DNA of 64,000 bases from Longimicrobiaceae bacterium (GCA_030146875.1 JASLAX010000007.1:14159-78158), one strand, 5' to 3'; positions 8,898 through 17,117 are shown, counted from the first letter of the stretch. The notes: generated from the letters alone by a model not told the origin. Translations and numbers: made by a program.

Positions 8898-8963
8898 GGT
8901 AGGGGCGGCTGGCGGTGAGACCCGGCCTCGTGCCGACCTTGCCGCCGGGCGAACGAAGCCAGG

Positions 8964-8990
8964 GGGCGTCCGCCGGGTCTGCGGACGCCC
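8964..8990. terminator. 10-bp perfect hairpin downstream of wrbA
   Basis: GGGCGTCCGC, a 7-nt loop, then GCGGACGCCC. It has no T-run. It may be a terminator or a REP-type half element: its GTCCGC/GCGGAC core equals the second hairpin of the REP-like repeats at 16.6 kb. Confidence 0.4.
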
Positions 8991-9179
8991 TCGGTGCCAC
9001 CGCGGTGCGCCTTTCCCGCCGCTTGACGGCGGACGCAGCGGCCGCGCAGGTTGGAAACGCCGCGCCGCGCTTGCGCGAGTGGCCGGGGCGCACGAAGTTT
9101 CCGCGCCGCCGAACGTTCCGACCGCACGACCTTCCGCGCGCCCGCCGTGGCGCGCCGCGACACCCCGATCCCGAGACCG

Positions 9180-10211
9180 ATGCGGAAGCTCCTTCTCCTG
9201 ATCGCCGCCCTCTTCGTCGTCCACCTCGGCCTGCTCTTCGTGCGCCCCACGAGCAAGGCGGCCGCGGTCGGGACGGGGAAGCGGGTCGGGATCGTCTTCG
9301 ACGTGGGCGGGCGCGGCGACAAGTCGTTCAACGACGGCGCCTACCTGGGCGCCGAGCGCGCGCAGAAGGACTTCGGCATCACCCCGCTCTTCATCGAGCC
9401 CGGCGAGGGCTCCGACCGCGAGGCCGGCCTGCGCCTGCTGGCGGCCGAGGGGGCGGGGCTGGTGATCGGCGTGGGCTTCATCTTCACCGACGACCTGACC
9501 GCGCTGGCCAGGGAGTACCCGGACGTGCGCTTCGCCGGGGTGGACTTCGCGGTAGCGCAGGACCAGGCCGGCAACGTCGTCCAGCCGCCCCCGAACCTGG
9601 CCGCGCTCAAGTTCCGCGAGGAGGAGGGGTCGTTCCTCGTGGGCGCCATCGCCGCGCTGGTGGGCGGCTCAAAGAAGGTGGGCTTCGTGGGGGGGATGGA
9701 CATCCCGCTGATCCACAAGTTCGAGGCCGGCTACCGCGCGGGCGTGAAGCACGTCTGCCCCGACTGCCAGGTCATCGCCCAGTACGCCGGCGTGACCCCC
9801 GAGGCCTTCCGCAACCCGGGGAAGGGGAAGGAGCTGGCGCTGTCGCAGTACCAGCAGGGCGTGAACGTGATCTTCCACGCCTCCGGCTCCACCGGGCTGG
9901 GCGTGTTCGAGGCCGCGCGCGCGCGGAACAAGTTCGCCATCGGGGTGGACGCCGACCAGTGGAACGAGGCCCCCGGCCACGTGCTCACCTCCATGGTGAA
10001 GGGCGTGGACGAGGCGGTGTACGACGCCGTGAAGCGGGTGGAGCAGGGGACCTTCCGCGGCGGGATCTTCTCCTTCGGCCTGGCCGAGAACGGCGTGGGC
10101 TACGTCTACGACCAGAACAACCGCCACCTGATCCCCGACTCCGTCCGCGCCCGCGTGGAGCAGATCAAGGCCGACATCGTGGCCGGGCGCATCAAGGTGC
10201 CCAGCTCGTGA
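9180..10211 (+). CDS. BMP-family nucleoside-binding protein of an ABC importer
   Basis: A 343-residue periplasmic substrate-binding protein of the basic membrane protein (BMP/Med/PnrA) family, which delivers purine nucleosides to an ABC importer. The N-terminal membrane/signal segment MRKLLLLIAALFVVHLGLLF is followed by the family start GKRVGIVFDVGGRGDKSFND, in which the Asp/Lys/Ser/Phe/Asn residues form the ligand pocket, and later by GVDADQWNE. No lipobox Cys is seen, so it is probably held by the N-terminal helix or released. The start at 9180 gives the signal directly. Its stop overlaps the ATPase GTG start (GTGA). It is the first gene of a four-gene importer operon. Confidence 0.92.
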   Translation: MRKLLLLIAALFVVHLGLLFVRPTSKAAAVGTGKRVGIVFDVGGRGDKSFNDGAYLGAERAQKDFGITPLFIEPGEGSDREAGLRLLAAEGAGLVIGVGFIFTDDLTALAREYPDVRFAGVDFAVAQDQAGNVVQPPPNLAALKFREEEGSFLVGAIAALVGGSKKVGFVGGMDIPLIHKFEAGYRAGVKHVCPDCQVIAQYAGVTPEAFRNPGKGKELALSQYQQGVNVIFHASGSTGLGVFEAARARNKFAIGVDADQWNEAPGHVLTSMVKGVDEAVYDAVKRVEQGTFRGGIFSFGLAENGVGYVYDQNNRHLIPDSVRARVEQIKADIVAGRIKVPSS

Positions 10212-11761
10212 GCGCCCCCGCGACCTCCGCGGCCGGATCCGCCCTGGCGGTGGAGATGGCCGACGTCCACAAGGCGTTCGGCGCCGTGCAGGCCAACCGC
10301 GGCGCCTCGCTGCAGGTGGGCCGCGGCGAGATCCACGCGCTGGTGGGCGAGAACGGGGCGGGCAAGTCCACCCTGATGCGCATCCTGGGCGGGATGTACG
10401 GCCCCGACGCCGGCGCGGTGCGGGTCGACGGGCGCGACGTGACCGGGTGGACGACGCGCGACGCCATCGCGGCGGGGGTGGGCATGGTGCACCAGCACTT
10501 CATGCTCGTGCCCACGCTGACCGTGGCGGAGAACGTGGTGCTGGGCAGCGAGCCGCGCCGGGGGCTGGTCTTCGACCGCCGCCGCGCCGCCGAGGAGGTG
10601 CGCGCCCTGGGCGAGAGGACGGGCCTGGCGGTGGACGCCGACCGCACCGTCTCGGAGCTGAGCGTGGGGCAGGCGCAGCGGGTGGAGATCCTGAAGACGC
10701 TCTACCGCGGCGCGCGCATCCTGATCCTGGACGAGCCCACCGCCGTCCTCTCCCCGCCGGAGGTGACGGAGCTGTGGGAGGTGCTGCGGCGCCTGCGGGC
10801 CGAGGGCGGCACGGTGATCCTCATCACCCACAAGCTGGACGAGGTGATGGAGATCTCCGACCACATCACCGTCATGCGCCAGGGGCGGACCGTGGCGAGG
10901 ATGGAGACGAAGTCCACGACCCCCGCCGAGATCGCGCGGGCGATGGTGGGCCGCGACGTCGTCCTTCCGGCGCACGAGGGCGCCCGCGCGGCGACCGGCG
11001 CCGGCGGCTCGGCGCTCACCATCTCCGACCTGACCGTGCGCGACCGCCGCGGCATCGTGGTGGTGGACGGGGTGTCGCTGGACGTGGCCCCCGGCGAGAT
11101 CCTGGGGATCGCGGGGGTGGAGGGGAACGGGCAGACGGAGCTGGTGGAGGCCATCGCCGGCCTGCGCGCGCCCGAGGCGGGCTCCATCCGCATGAGCGGG
11201 CGCGAGCTCACGGCGATGGGCGTGCGCGAGCGCGGTGACGCGGGTCTCTCCCACATCCCCGAGGACCGCCACCACCGCGGGCTGGTGCTGGACTACTCGG
11301 TGGCCGACAACCTGGTCCTGGGGCGGCAGCACCACTTCGCCCGGCGCGGGCTGATGGACACCGGCCGCGTGGCGAAGAACGCCCAGGAGCGGATCCGCGA
11401 CTACGACATCCGCCCCACCGACGCGTCCCTCCCCGCCCGCGCCCTCTCCGGCGGGAACCAGCAGAAGGTGGTGATCGCCCGCGAGATGGGGCGCTCGTTC
11501 CACGTGCTCCTGGCGTCGCAGCCCACGCGCGGCGTGGACGTGGGCGCCATCGAGTTCATCCACGCACAGCTGCGCGAGGCCCGCGCGGCCGGAAAGGCGG
11601 TTCTCCTGGTGTCGGCCGACCTCACCGAGGTCCTGGCGCTCTCCGACCGCATCGCGGTGATGTACGACGGCCGCATCGCCGCCGTGCTCCCCCGCGCCCA
11701 GGCGGACGAGGAGGTGCTGGGCCGCTACATGACCGGCGCGCACGCGGGAGCGCACGAATGA
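10208..11761 (+). CDS. ABC importer ATPase, two NBDs (NupO/YufO type)
   Basis: A 517-residue tandem ATPase energising the nucleoside importer. NBD1 has Walker A GENGAGKS, signature LSVGQAQRVE and Walker B LILDEPTAVL. NBD2 has the degenerate P-loop GVEGNGQTE, signature LSGGNQQKVV and VLLASQPTRGVDVG, where Walker B lacks the usual Asp-Glu pair. This asymmetry is normal for the BMP/sugar branch, in which only one site hydrolyses ATP. Translation starts at GTG 10208, inside the stop of the binding-protein gene, and ends in an ATGA overlap with the first permease. Confidence 0.94.
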   Translation: MSAPATSAAGSALAVEMADVHKAFGAVQANRGASLQVGRGEIHALVGENGAGKSTLMRILGGMYGPDAGAVRVDGRDVTGWTTRDAIAAGVGMVHQHFMLVPTLTVAENVVLGSEPRRGLVFDRRRAAEEVRALGERTGLAVDADRTVSELSVGQAQRVEILKTLYRGARILILDEPTAVLSPPEVTELWEVLRRLRAEGGTVILITHKLDEVMEISDHITVMRQGRTVARMETKSTTPAEIARAMVGRDVVLPAHEGARAATGAGGSALTISDLTVRDRRGIVVVDGVSLDVAPGEILGIAGVEGNGQTELVEAIAGLRAPEAGSIRMSGRELTAMGVRERGDAGLSHIPEDRHHRGLVLDYSVADNLVLGRQHHFARRGLMDTGRVAKNAQERIRDYDIRPTDASLPARALSGGNQQKVVIAREMGRSFHVLLASQPTRGVDVGAIEFIHAQLREARAAGKAVLLVSADLTEVLALSDRIAVMYDGRIAAVLPRAQADEEVLGRYMTGAHAGAHE

Positions 11762-12858
11762 GCGCCACCGCGGCAGCCCCCGCCGCCGCGCCGCGCCGCG
11801 GCCGCCTGGCCGTGATGCTGGAGGAGGCGCTCCTTCCGCCCGTGGTGGCCCTGCTCGTCGCGCTGGTGGTGGGCGACGCGCTGATCCTGATGTTCGGCCA
11901 GCAGCCCGGCGCCGTGTACCGCCTGCTGCTGGAGGGGACGTGGGGCAACCCCTACGGCCTGGGCCAGGTGCTCTACAAGGCGACGACGCTGACCTTCACC
12001 GGCCTGGCCGTCGCCCTGGGCCTGCGCGCCGGGGTCTTCAACATCGGCGCCGAGAGCCAGCTCGCGGCGGGCGGCTTCGCGGCCGCGGTGCTGGGGATGG
12101 TCCTTCCCGGCTCCCTGCCCGGGCTCCTGGCGGTGCCGCTCCTGATCCTGGCCGCCGCGGCGGGCGGCGGCGCGGTGGGCGCGGTGCCGGGCGTGCTGAA
12201 GGCGCGCTTCGGGGCGCACGAGGTGATCGTCACCATCATGCTGAACTTCGTCGTGCTGGCCATCCTGAACTGGGCCGTGGCGGCGCACCTGCACGTGCCC
12301 GAGTCGCTGCACACGCCCGAGATCGAGACGGGAACCCTGCCGCGCCTGTCGGAGGCCTTCCCCTCGTTCCACGGCTCGGCGGCCAACGCCACGATCCTGC
12401 TGGCGGTCCTGGCGGCCGTGCTGGTCTGGGTCTACCTGTTCCGCACGCGCCGCGGCTACGAGCTGCGCGCCGTGGGCCTGCAGCCCGAGGCGGCGGAGTA
12501 CGGCGGGGTGCGCGTGGGCGGGGTCTGGATCCGGGCGCTGATGGTCTCCGGCGCCATCGCGGGGATCGGCGGGGTGAACTACGTGCTGGGCTACAAGCAC
12601 TACTACGAGGAGGGCTTCGCGGGGGGCTCCGGCTTCCTGGGGATCGCGGTGGCGCTGGTGGGGCGCAACAACCCCTTCGGCGTGGTGCTGGCCGCGCTCC
12701 TCTTCGCCACGCTCTCGCAGGGAGGGCTGGCGATCCACGCGCTGGTGCCCAAGCAGATGGTGGAGGTGCTGGAGGCGGTGGTGATCCTGGCGGTGGCGGT
12801 CTCCGTTCCCGAGGTCCGAAGGCTGCTGCGGTCGACTCGACGGGGGGTGGCCCCATGA
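11758..12858 (+). CDS. nucleoside ABC importer permease 1
   Basis: A 366-residue inner-membrane permease of the BPD_transp_2 family (YufP/NupP-like) with about nine hydrophobic segments. Characteristic blocks are ALGLRAGVFNIGAESQL near residue 83 and YELRAVGLQPEAAEYGG. It pairs with permease 2 to form the channel. ATG 11758 overlaps the ATPase stop and its own TGA overlaps the next ATG, so translation is probably coupled. Confidence 0.93.
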   Translation: MSATAAAPAAAPRRGRLAVMLEEALLPPVVALLVALVVGDALILMFGQQPGAVYRLLLEGTWGNPYGLGQVLYKATTLTFTGLAVALGLRAGVFNIGAESQLAAGGFAAAVLGMVLPGSLPGLLAVPLLILAAAAGGGAVGAVPGVLKARFGAHEVIVTIMLNFVVLAILNWAVAAHLHVPESLHTPEIETGTLPRLSEAFPSFHGSAANATILLAVLAAVLVWVYLFRTRRGYELRAVGLQPEAAEYGGVRVGGVWIRALMVSGAIAGIGGVNYVLGYKHYYEEGFAGGSGFLGIAVALVGRNNPFGVVLAALLFATLSQGGLAIHALVPKQMVEVLEAVVILAVAVSVPEVRRLLRSTRRGVAP

Positions 12859-13706
12859 TGCTCCTGGCTTTCCTCGCCCAGACCCTGCGCATCGCGGTTC
12901 CCTACCTGTTCGCGGCGGCCGGCGGCGCGCTGGCGGAGCGCGCGGGGGTGGTCTCGCTGGCGCTCGAGGGGTTCATGCTCTCGGGGGCGTTCGGCGCGGC
13001 GCTGGGCAGCTACTACGGCGGCAGCGCCTGGGTGGGCGTGCTCTGCGGCGCGGCGGCGGGGCTGCTCTTCGCGGCGGTCCACGCGGTGGCCTCCATCCGC
13101 TCCCGCGCCGACCAGGTGGTGGTGGGCATCGCCATCAACCTGCTCGTCGTGGGCGCCACGCGCTTCTTCCTGCGGCTGGCGTTCGACTCGTCGTCCAACT
13201 CTCCCCGCGTGGAGGGCTTCGACGGCGCGGTGAACCCGCTGCTGGTGATGGGGCTGCTCGCCATCCCCGCGGTGGCCTGGCTCGTCCACCGCACGGCGTT
13301 CGGCCTGCGGGTGCGCGCGGTCGGCGAGCACCCGGAGGCGGCGGAGACCCTGGGCATCCCGGTGAAGCGGGTGCGCTACCTGGCGGTGCTGGGGTCCGGC
13401 GTGCTGGCGGGGCTGGGCGGCGCCTACCTGGCGCTGGACCAGCACCAGTTCACCGACCAGATGACGGCCGGCCGCGGCTTCATCGCCCTGGCGGCCATCA
13501 TCTTCGGGCGCTGGGACCCGCTCCGCGCCGGCATCGCCTGCCTGCTCTTCGCCGCGGCGGAGACGCTGCAGATCCGCCTGCAGGGCTACGAGGCGATCCC
13601 GTCGCAGTTCGTCACCATCATCCCGTACGTCCTGACCATCGTCGCCCTCGCCGGGGTCGTGGGCCGCGCGCGGCCCCCCGCGGCGCTGGGCAAGACCGAG
13701 GAGTAG
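12855..13706 (+). CDS. nucleoside ABC importer permease 2
   Basis: A 283-residue BPD_transp_2 permease (YufQ/NupQ-like) with eight or more membrane segments. It has the family start GALAERAGVVSLALEGFML and the LRVRAVGEHPEAAETLGI block before the cytoplasmic coupling region. ATG 12855 overlaps the permease 1 stop (ATGA); a second ATG follows at 12858. It is the last gene of the importer operon, with a strong hairpin 20 nt downstream. Confidence 0.93.
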   Translation: MMLLAFLAQTLRIAVPYLFAAAGGALAERAGVVSLALEGFMLSGAFGAALGSYYGGSAWVGVLCGAAAGLLFAAVHAVASIRSRADQVVVGIAINLLVVGATRFFLRLAFDSSSNSPRVEGFDGAVNPLLVMGLLAIPAVAWLVHRTAFGLRVRAVGEHPEAAETLGIPVKRVRYLAVLGSGVLAGLGGAYLALDQHQFTDQMTAGRGFIALAAIIFGRWDPLRAGIACLLFAAAETLQIRLQGYEAIPSQFVTIIPYVLTIVALAGVVGRARPPAALGKTEE

Positions 13707-13725
13707 GCCTCCGACGGACGATGGA

Positions 13726-13757
13726 GCGCCCCGGCCGGGATCATCCGGCCGGGGCGC
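13726..13757 (+). terminator. terminator of the nucleoside importer operon
   Basis: A 13-bp perfect stem GCGCCCCGGCCGG / CCGGCCGGGGCGC with a 6-nt loop, followed by TTCTCGTTT. It lies 20 nt after the permease 2 stop. Confidence 0.75.
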
Positions 13758-13800
13758 TTCTCGTTTCCGCTGGTCGCGTCGCGAGCGGCCGGGGACGTTC

Positions 13801-13898
13801 GTGGGACGCGGAGACGCGGAGTACGCGGAGGCGCGGAGAACACCTCTCTCCCGCGTAGTTCTCCGCGTCTCCGCGACCTCCGCGCCTCCGCGTGAAAA
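13801..13898. repeat. CGCGGAG-type dispersed intergenic inverted repeat, copy 2
   Basis: The left arm is a series of CGCGGAG units, the right arm the complementary CTCCGCG series, ending GCGTGAAAA exactly as copy 1 (8808-8897) does. The arms pair over most of their length. It lies between the importer terminator and the frameshifted hydrolase. Confidence 0.7.
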
Positions 13899-13942
13899 CC
13901 GGTCGGCAGCGCTCCGGCCGGCGCTGTCCGAGGCGCGGGAGG

Positions 13943-14763
13943 TCAGCGAGACAGGAAGTCCTCCACCGCTTCCAGCATCTCGTCGGTGCGGAGGATGGAG
14001 ATCAGGTGGCCGGCGCCGGAGAAGGTGCGCACCTCGGCGGTGTGGAACGCGTCTCGGAGGCGGGCGCGGGCGACGGCGTCGACCATGGGGTCGTCGTCCG
14101 ATTCCAGGATCAGCACGGGATGCGGGGAGAACGAGGTCACCGGCATGCGGTTGAAGGCGTAGGAGAGGCGGATCCGGGCCAGGAGAGGTCGCGCGTCAGG
14201 CCATCGATGGCGCGGTGGACCAGCCCGCTGGAGGCGGCGAGGCGCTCCCTCGCCTCCGGCGGCGCATCCACCTTCAGGTGGGCCGCGAGCTTGCGGCGGG
14301 CGAGCGATCGCAGCAGTCCCATCGGCAGGACGGCCAGGAGCGCCGTCACCCAGCCCTCGCCGCTCGCTCGGTCCCGATCGGGTGCGCCCGTGCCGGCGAT
14401 CACCACCCGGCCCACGCGCTCCGGCCGCTCCTGCAGGATCGCCTGCGCCACCATCCCCCCGTACGAGCCGCCGATCACGTCCGCGACCCGCACCCGCTCC
14501 GCGTCCAGGACGGCGGAGATCCCCCGCGCCACCTCGTACGTAGTGGACACCGCCGGGAGCGTGGGCGCGATCACCTTCCGGCGCGCCGCCAGGAGCCGGG
14601 CGAACCACGCGATGGACTCCGCCCCGCCCAACGCCCCGTGCAGCGCGAGCAGCGGCGGCCCCGCGCCCTCCCCGCCGACGAGGTACTCCCAGCGCACGCC
14701 GTCCACCACGACGGAACGAGGCTCCAGCGTGGGCGTCAGAACGGCGGAAGGCGGATCGCTCAT
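13943..14763 (-). pseudogene. alpha/beta hydrolase split by a frameshift
   Basis: Two adjoining minus-strand frames make one about 273-residue alpha/beta hydrolase. The first, from ATG 14763, has the oxyanion loop LALHGALGG and the nucleophile elbow GGSYGGM. The second supplies VLILESDDDPMVD (acid) and GAGHLIS (catalytic His), ending at 13943. The frame switches at about 14181-14190, where LTRDL should continue as LARIRLSYAF but the sequence has a 1-nt deficit or 2-nt excess. All three catalytic residues survive, so this is either a recent inactivation, a sequencing error in a GC run or a genuine slip site. The substrate is unknown. Confidence 0.75.
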
Positions 14764-14916
14764 GGTCGGAGTGAACGCGAGAGGGGCTTGGATCACGTGC
14801 CGCACGGTACTGCTCCGCGCCGTCGCAGACAACCTCCCGGCCTGCCGGTACGACGAAGAGCCCCCCACGCCACTTCGGCGCGGGGGGCTCGTTGCTGCTG
14901 GCCGCTTCTCGGCGGC

Positions 14917-15102
14917 TCAGGCGCAGGTGTACGTGCCGCCGCACTGCTTCGGGTCCAGCGAGCAGACGCAGGTCTCCTGCACGGAGTTGACGCAGCGCCA
15001 GTCGTAGGTGCGCGGGGCCGCGGCGGCGAGCACGCCCGGCTGGGCCTCCAGGAAGAACGAGCCCACCTCGAGATCGTCGACGTCCAGCGAAAGCTTGTTC
15101 AT
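14917..15102 (-). CDS. orphan pinensin-like (lanthipeptide-type) RiPP precursor peptide
   Basis: A 61-residue peptide. The leader MNKLSLDVDDLEVGSF matches the LxLDxDxLxVxSF pattern of pinensin-type leaders (class I lanthipeptides first known from Chitinophaga). After an Ala-rich spacer (residues 25-29) the core region from about residue 31 holds five Cys (37, 45, 47, 54, 60) and six Ser/Thr, including CVCSLD and CGGTYTCA, suited to lanthionine rings or disulfides. A GGAG lies 7 nt before ATG 15102, and a sigma70-like promoter is present upstream. No LanB, LanC, transporter or protease gene is in the window, so any modifying enzymes must act in trans. Assignment to the family is from the leader pattern only. 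Confidence 0.7.
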   Translation of the reverse strand: MNKLSLDVDDLEVGSFFLEAQPGVLAAAAPRTYDWRCVNSVQETCVCSLDPKQCGGTYTCA

Positions 15103-15188
15103 GATGGATCTCCATCGGCGGGGGGAGGGGAGGGCGCCGAAACGTGGCGCCCGCCCGGTTGCCGCGACCCGAGAGGGGCGGCATACGG

Positions 15189-15216
15189 AATGTATCCGCG
15201 GTCGGGGCGATGGCAA
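15189..15216 (-). promoter_or_regulatory. sigma70-like promoter of the RiPP precursor
   Basis: Read on the minus strand: TTGCCA (5/6 match), a 16-nt spacer and TACATT (4/6). The -10 box lies about 87 nt before the precursor start, leaving a long 5' untranslated region. Confidence 0.5.
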
Positions 15217-15352
15217 GCGGTGACGCGAAACGTCCCTCCGTCCTGACGCGATGTCGGCGCTCCCCGCCTGCCGGGGAACGGCCTCGCCCGGTGAGGGGCC
15301 GCGGACGTATACTCCCGCGCGCGTTTCTCCGCCTCCTCTATCGAGAACCCTG

Positions 15353-15790
15353 ATGCGAGTCGTCCTGCAGCGCGTGTCGCGAGCCAGGGTCACCGTCGAC
15401 GGCCGCACGACCGGCGAGATCGGCCGCGGCCTCCTGCTCCTGGTCGGCATCACCGCCGCCGACACGGAGGAGACGCTGGCGTGGATGGCCGACAAGGTGG
15501 TGGGCCTCCGCATCTTCGCGGACGAGGAGGGGAAGATGAACCGCTCGGTCGAGGAGGCCGGCGGCGCGCTGCTCGTCGTCTCCCAGTTCACCCTGTACGG
15601 CGACGCGCGCAAGGGCCGGCGCCCCAGCTTCGTGGAGGCGGCCCGGCCCGCGGTGGCGATCCCCCTCTACGAGCGCTTCCTGGCCCTCCTGCGCGCGACG
15701 GGACGCCCGGTGGAGACGGGCGAGTTCGGCGCGATGATGGACGTGGAGCTGGTGAACGACGGCCCGGTGACGCTGATCCTGGAGCGGTGA
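15353..15790 (+). CDS. dtd: D-aminoacyl-tRNA deacylase
   Basis: A 145-residue homodimeric enzyme that hydrolyses D-amino acids from mischarged tRNA, protecting translation. The length is standard, and both active-site blocks are present: SQFTLYGD near residue 77 and the cross-subunit NDGPVT near the C-terminus (about 136-141). The N-terminus MRVVLQRVSRARVTVDG is the family signature and fixes the start at 15353. A TATACT at 15308-15313 may be a -10 box but has no good -35. It is followed after 77 nt by maf. Confidence 0.95.
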   Translation: MRVVLQRVSRARVTVDGRTTGEIGRGLLLLVGITAADTEETLAWMADKVVGLRIFADEEGKMNRSVEEAGGALLVVSQFTLYGDARKGRRPSFVEAARPAVAIPLYERFLALLRATGRPVETGEFGAMMDVELVNDGPVTLILER

Positions 15791-15867
15791 GCCGCCCCGC
15801 GATTCGCCACCCCGAGCTTGCATCCGCCCCGGGGAACGGTATTGTCACCGCCCGGAGATCCCGCTCC

Positions 15868-16506
15868 ATGGCCGCCGTCCCGAACCACAGCGCGCAGATG
15901 ACCGACAGCCCGACCCCGCCCCCGCTCGTCCTGGCCTCGCAGTCGCCGCGGCGCGCGGAGCTCATCGGCCGCCTGGGGCTGCCGTTCGACACGGTGCCCG
16001 CGGACATCGACGAGAGCTACCTGGACGGGGAGACGCCCGAGGGACACGCCGAGCGCCTGGCGCGCGAGAAGGCGCTGACCATCGCCGCGCAGCGCCCCGA
16101 GGCGCTGGTCGTGGGCTCCGACACGATCGTGGTGGTGGACGGCGACGTGCTGGGGAAGCCGCGCGACCGCGAGCACGCGGTCGAGATGCTGCTGCGCCTC
16201 TCGGGCCGCGAGCACCTGGTCTGCACCGGCATCGCGGTGGCGCACGGCGGCCGGGTGCGCTCCGACCTGGTGCGCGTGCGTGTCCGCTTCCGCGCGCTGG
16301 ACCGACGCGCGTACGAGCGGTACGTGGACACCCGCGAGCCGATGGACAAGGCCGGCGCCTACGGAATCCAGGGCTTCGGCTCCGCGATCGTGGAGGGGAT
16401 CGAGGGAGACTTCTACGCGGTGATGGGGCTGCCCGTCACGCGGATGCTGGAGCTGATCGAGGGGTTCGGATGGCGCTACGCGTTCGGGGTGCTGGAGGCG
16501 GCGTAG
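15868..16506 (+). CDS. maf: Maf-type nucleoside triphosphate pyrophosphatase
   Basis: A 212-residue house-cleaning enzyme that hydrolyses dTTP/UTP and modified nucleotides to monophosphates. It shows the Maf signature ASQSPRRAELI (phosphate binding), GSDTIVVVDG with the catalytic Asp, the GKPRDREHA block and DKAGAYGIQG. ATG 15868 has a GGAG 11 nt upstream. ATG 15898 (MTDSP) is an alternative start, since the extra ten residues are not conserved in the family. Confidence 0.92.
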   Translation: MAAVPNHSAQMTDSPTPPPLVLASQSPRRAELIGRLGLPFDTVPADIDESYLDGETPEGHAERLAREKALTIAAQRPEALVVGSDTIVVVDGDVLGKPRDREHAVEMLLRLSGREHLVCTGIAVAHGGRVRSDLVRVRVRFRALDRRAYERYVDTREPMDKAGAYGIQGFGSAIVEGIEGDFYAVMGLPVTRMLELIEGFGWRYAFGVLEAA

Positions 16507-16577
16507 GCGGGGCGGAGCTTGGCTGCGGTGTCCGCGAGATTTCGAGGTTGGTCAAACGTTCGCGAGGCCCGCGACAC

Positions 16578-16630
16578 CGCCTGCGAATCAATTCGCGGCT
16601 AGGAAATGCACGAAGTCCGCCTCCGCGGAC
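16578..16630 (+). repeat. REP-like two-hairpin repeat, left of the transposase
   Basis: A 53-nt element made of hairpin 1 (GCGAAT-CA-ATTCGC) and hairpin 2 (GTCCGC-CTCC-GCGGAC) joined by GGCTAGGAAATGCACGAA. It is repeated in inverted orientation at 17065-17117 with 47 of 53 positions identical, and again at 47025-47076. It ends 22 nt before the transposase start. Confidence 0.85.
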
Positions 16631-16652
16631 TGGACTACGGATCGAGGGTCGG

Positions 16653-17063
16653 ATGACAGGGACGTACGCGCGGGTTTATGCGCATCTCGTGTGGTCGACG
16701 TGGGATCGGTTGCCGTTGATCCATGGGGAGATCGAAGGAGCGGTCTACGCGTGCATCCGGGATTCGGCGGCGGGAGTCGGTGCGGACGTCATCGCGATCG
16801 GCGGTGTCGCGGACCACGTCCACGTGTTGGTGCGGTATCCGCCAACGCTCGCCATTTCGCATCTGGTGAAGCGAATGAAAGGTGCCTCGTCGCATCTGGT
16901 GACGCAGGTCGTCTCGCCCGGCGAATTCTTCAAATGGCAGGGCGGATATGGCGTTCTCTCCGTCTCCGAACGCAACGTGCCTTCGGTGACGGCGTACGTC
17001 CTCGACCAGAAGCGCCGCCACCGCGTCGGGAACACGCATGCGGCCGCGGAACCGGCGATGTGA
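16653..17063 (+). CDS. HUH (Y1) transposase, IS200/RAYT-like
   Basis: A 136-residue single-domain Y1 transposase of the IS200-like family, a DNA-nicking enzyme acting on single-stranded hairpins. The metal-binding HUH motif is in ADHVHVLVRY, the block SHLVKRMKGASSHLV is typical, and the catalytic Tyr is in VTAYVLDQKRRH near the C-terminus. No TnpB is present. It is bracketed by two REP-like repeats in inverted orientation, so it could be an IS200-type element or, more likely given solitary repeats 30 kb away, a domesticated REP-associated transposase (RAYT). GAGGGTCGG precedes ATG 16653. Confidence 0.9.
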   Translation: MTGTYARVYAHLVWSTWDRLPLIHGEIEGAVYACIRDSAAGVGADVIAIGGVADHVHVLVRYPPTLAISHLVKRMKGASSHLVTQVVSPGEFFKWQGGYGVLSVSERNVPSVTAYVLDQKRRHRVGNTHAAAEPAM

Positions 17064-17064
17064 A

Positions 17065-17117
17065 GCCCGCGAAGGCGGACTTCGTGCCTTTCTGAGCCGC
17101 GAATTCATTCGCAGGCG
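17065..17117 (-). repeat. REP-like two-hairpin repeat, right of the transposase (inverted)
   Basis: The inverted partner of 16578-16630, beginning 2 nt after the transposase stop. On the minus strand hairpin 1 is GCGAAT-GA-ATTCGC and hairpin 2 is GTCCGC-CTTC-GCGGGC, which pairs with one G-T. Six mismatches in 53 nt fall mostly in loops and linker. Confidence 0.85.

Larger units (their letters stand above)
8663..9179. other. intergenic stretch with two palindromic elements
   Basis: No gene is supported. It carries the CGCGGAG-type inverted repeat (8808-8897) and a 10-bp perfect hairpin (8964-8990), described separately. A TTGACG at 9023-9028 has no matching -10 box at 16-18 nt, so no promoter for the downstream importer is claimed. 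Confidence 0.55.

Noticed and set aside
9023..9051. Promoter of the nucleoside importer (TTGACG at 9023)
   Set aside because: No acceptable -10 hexamer at 16-19 nt spacing.
16653..17063. A complete IS200/IS605 element with TnpB
   Set aside because: Only the Y1 transposase is present. No TnpB or omega-RNA-like region adjoins it, and the flanking genes follow directly.
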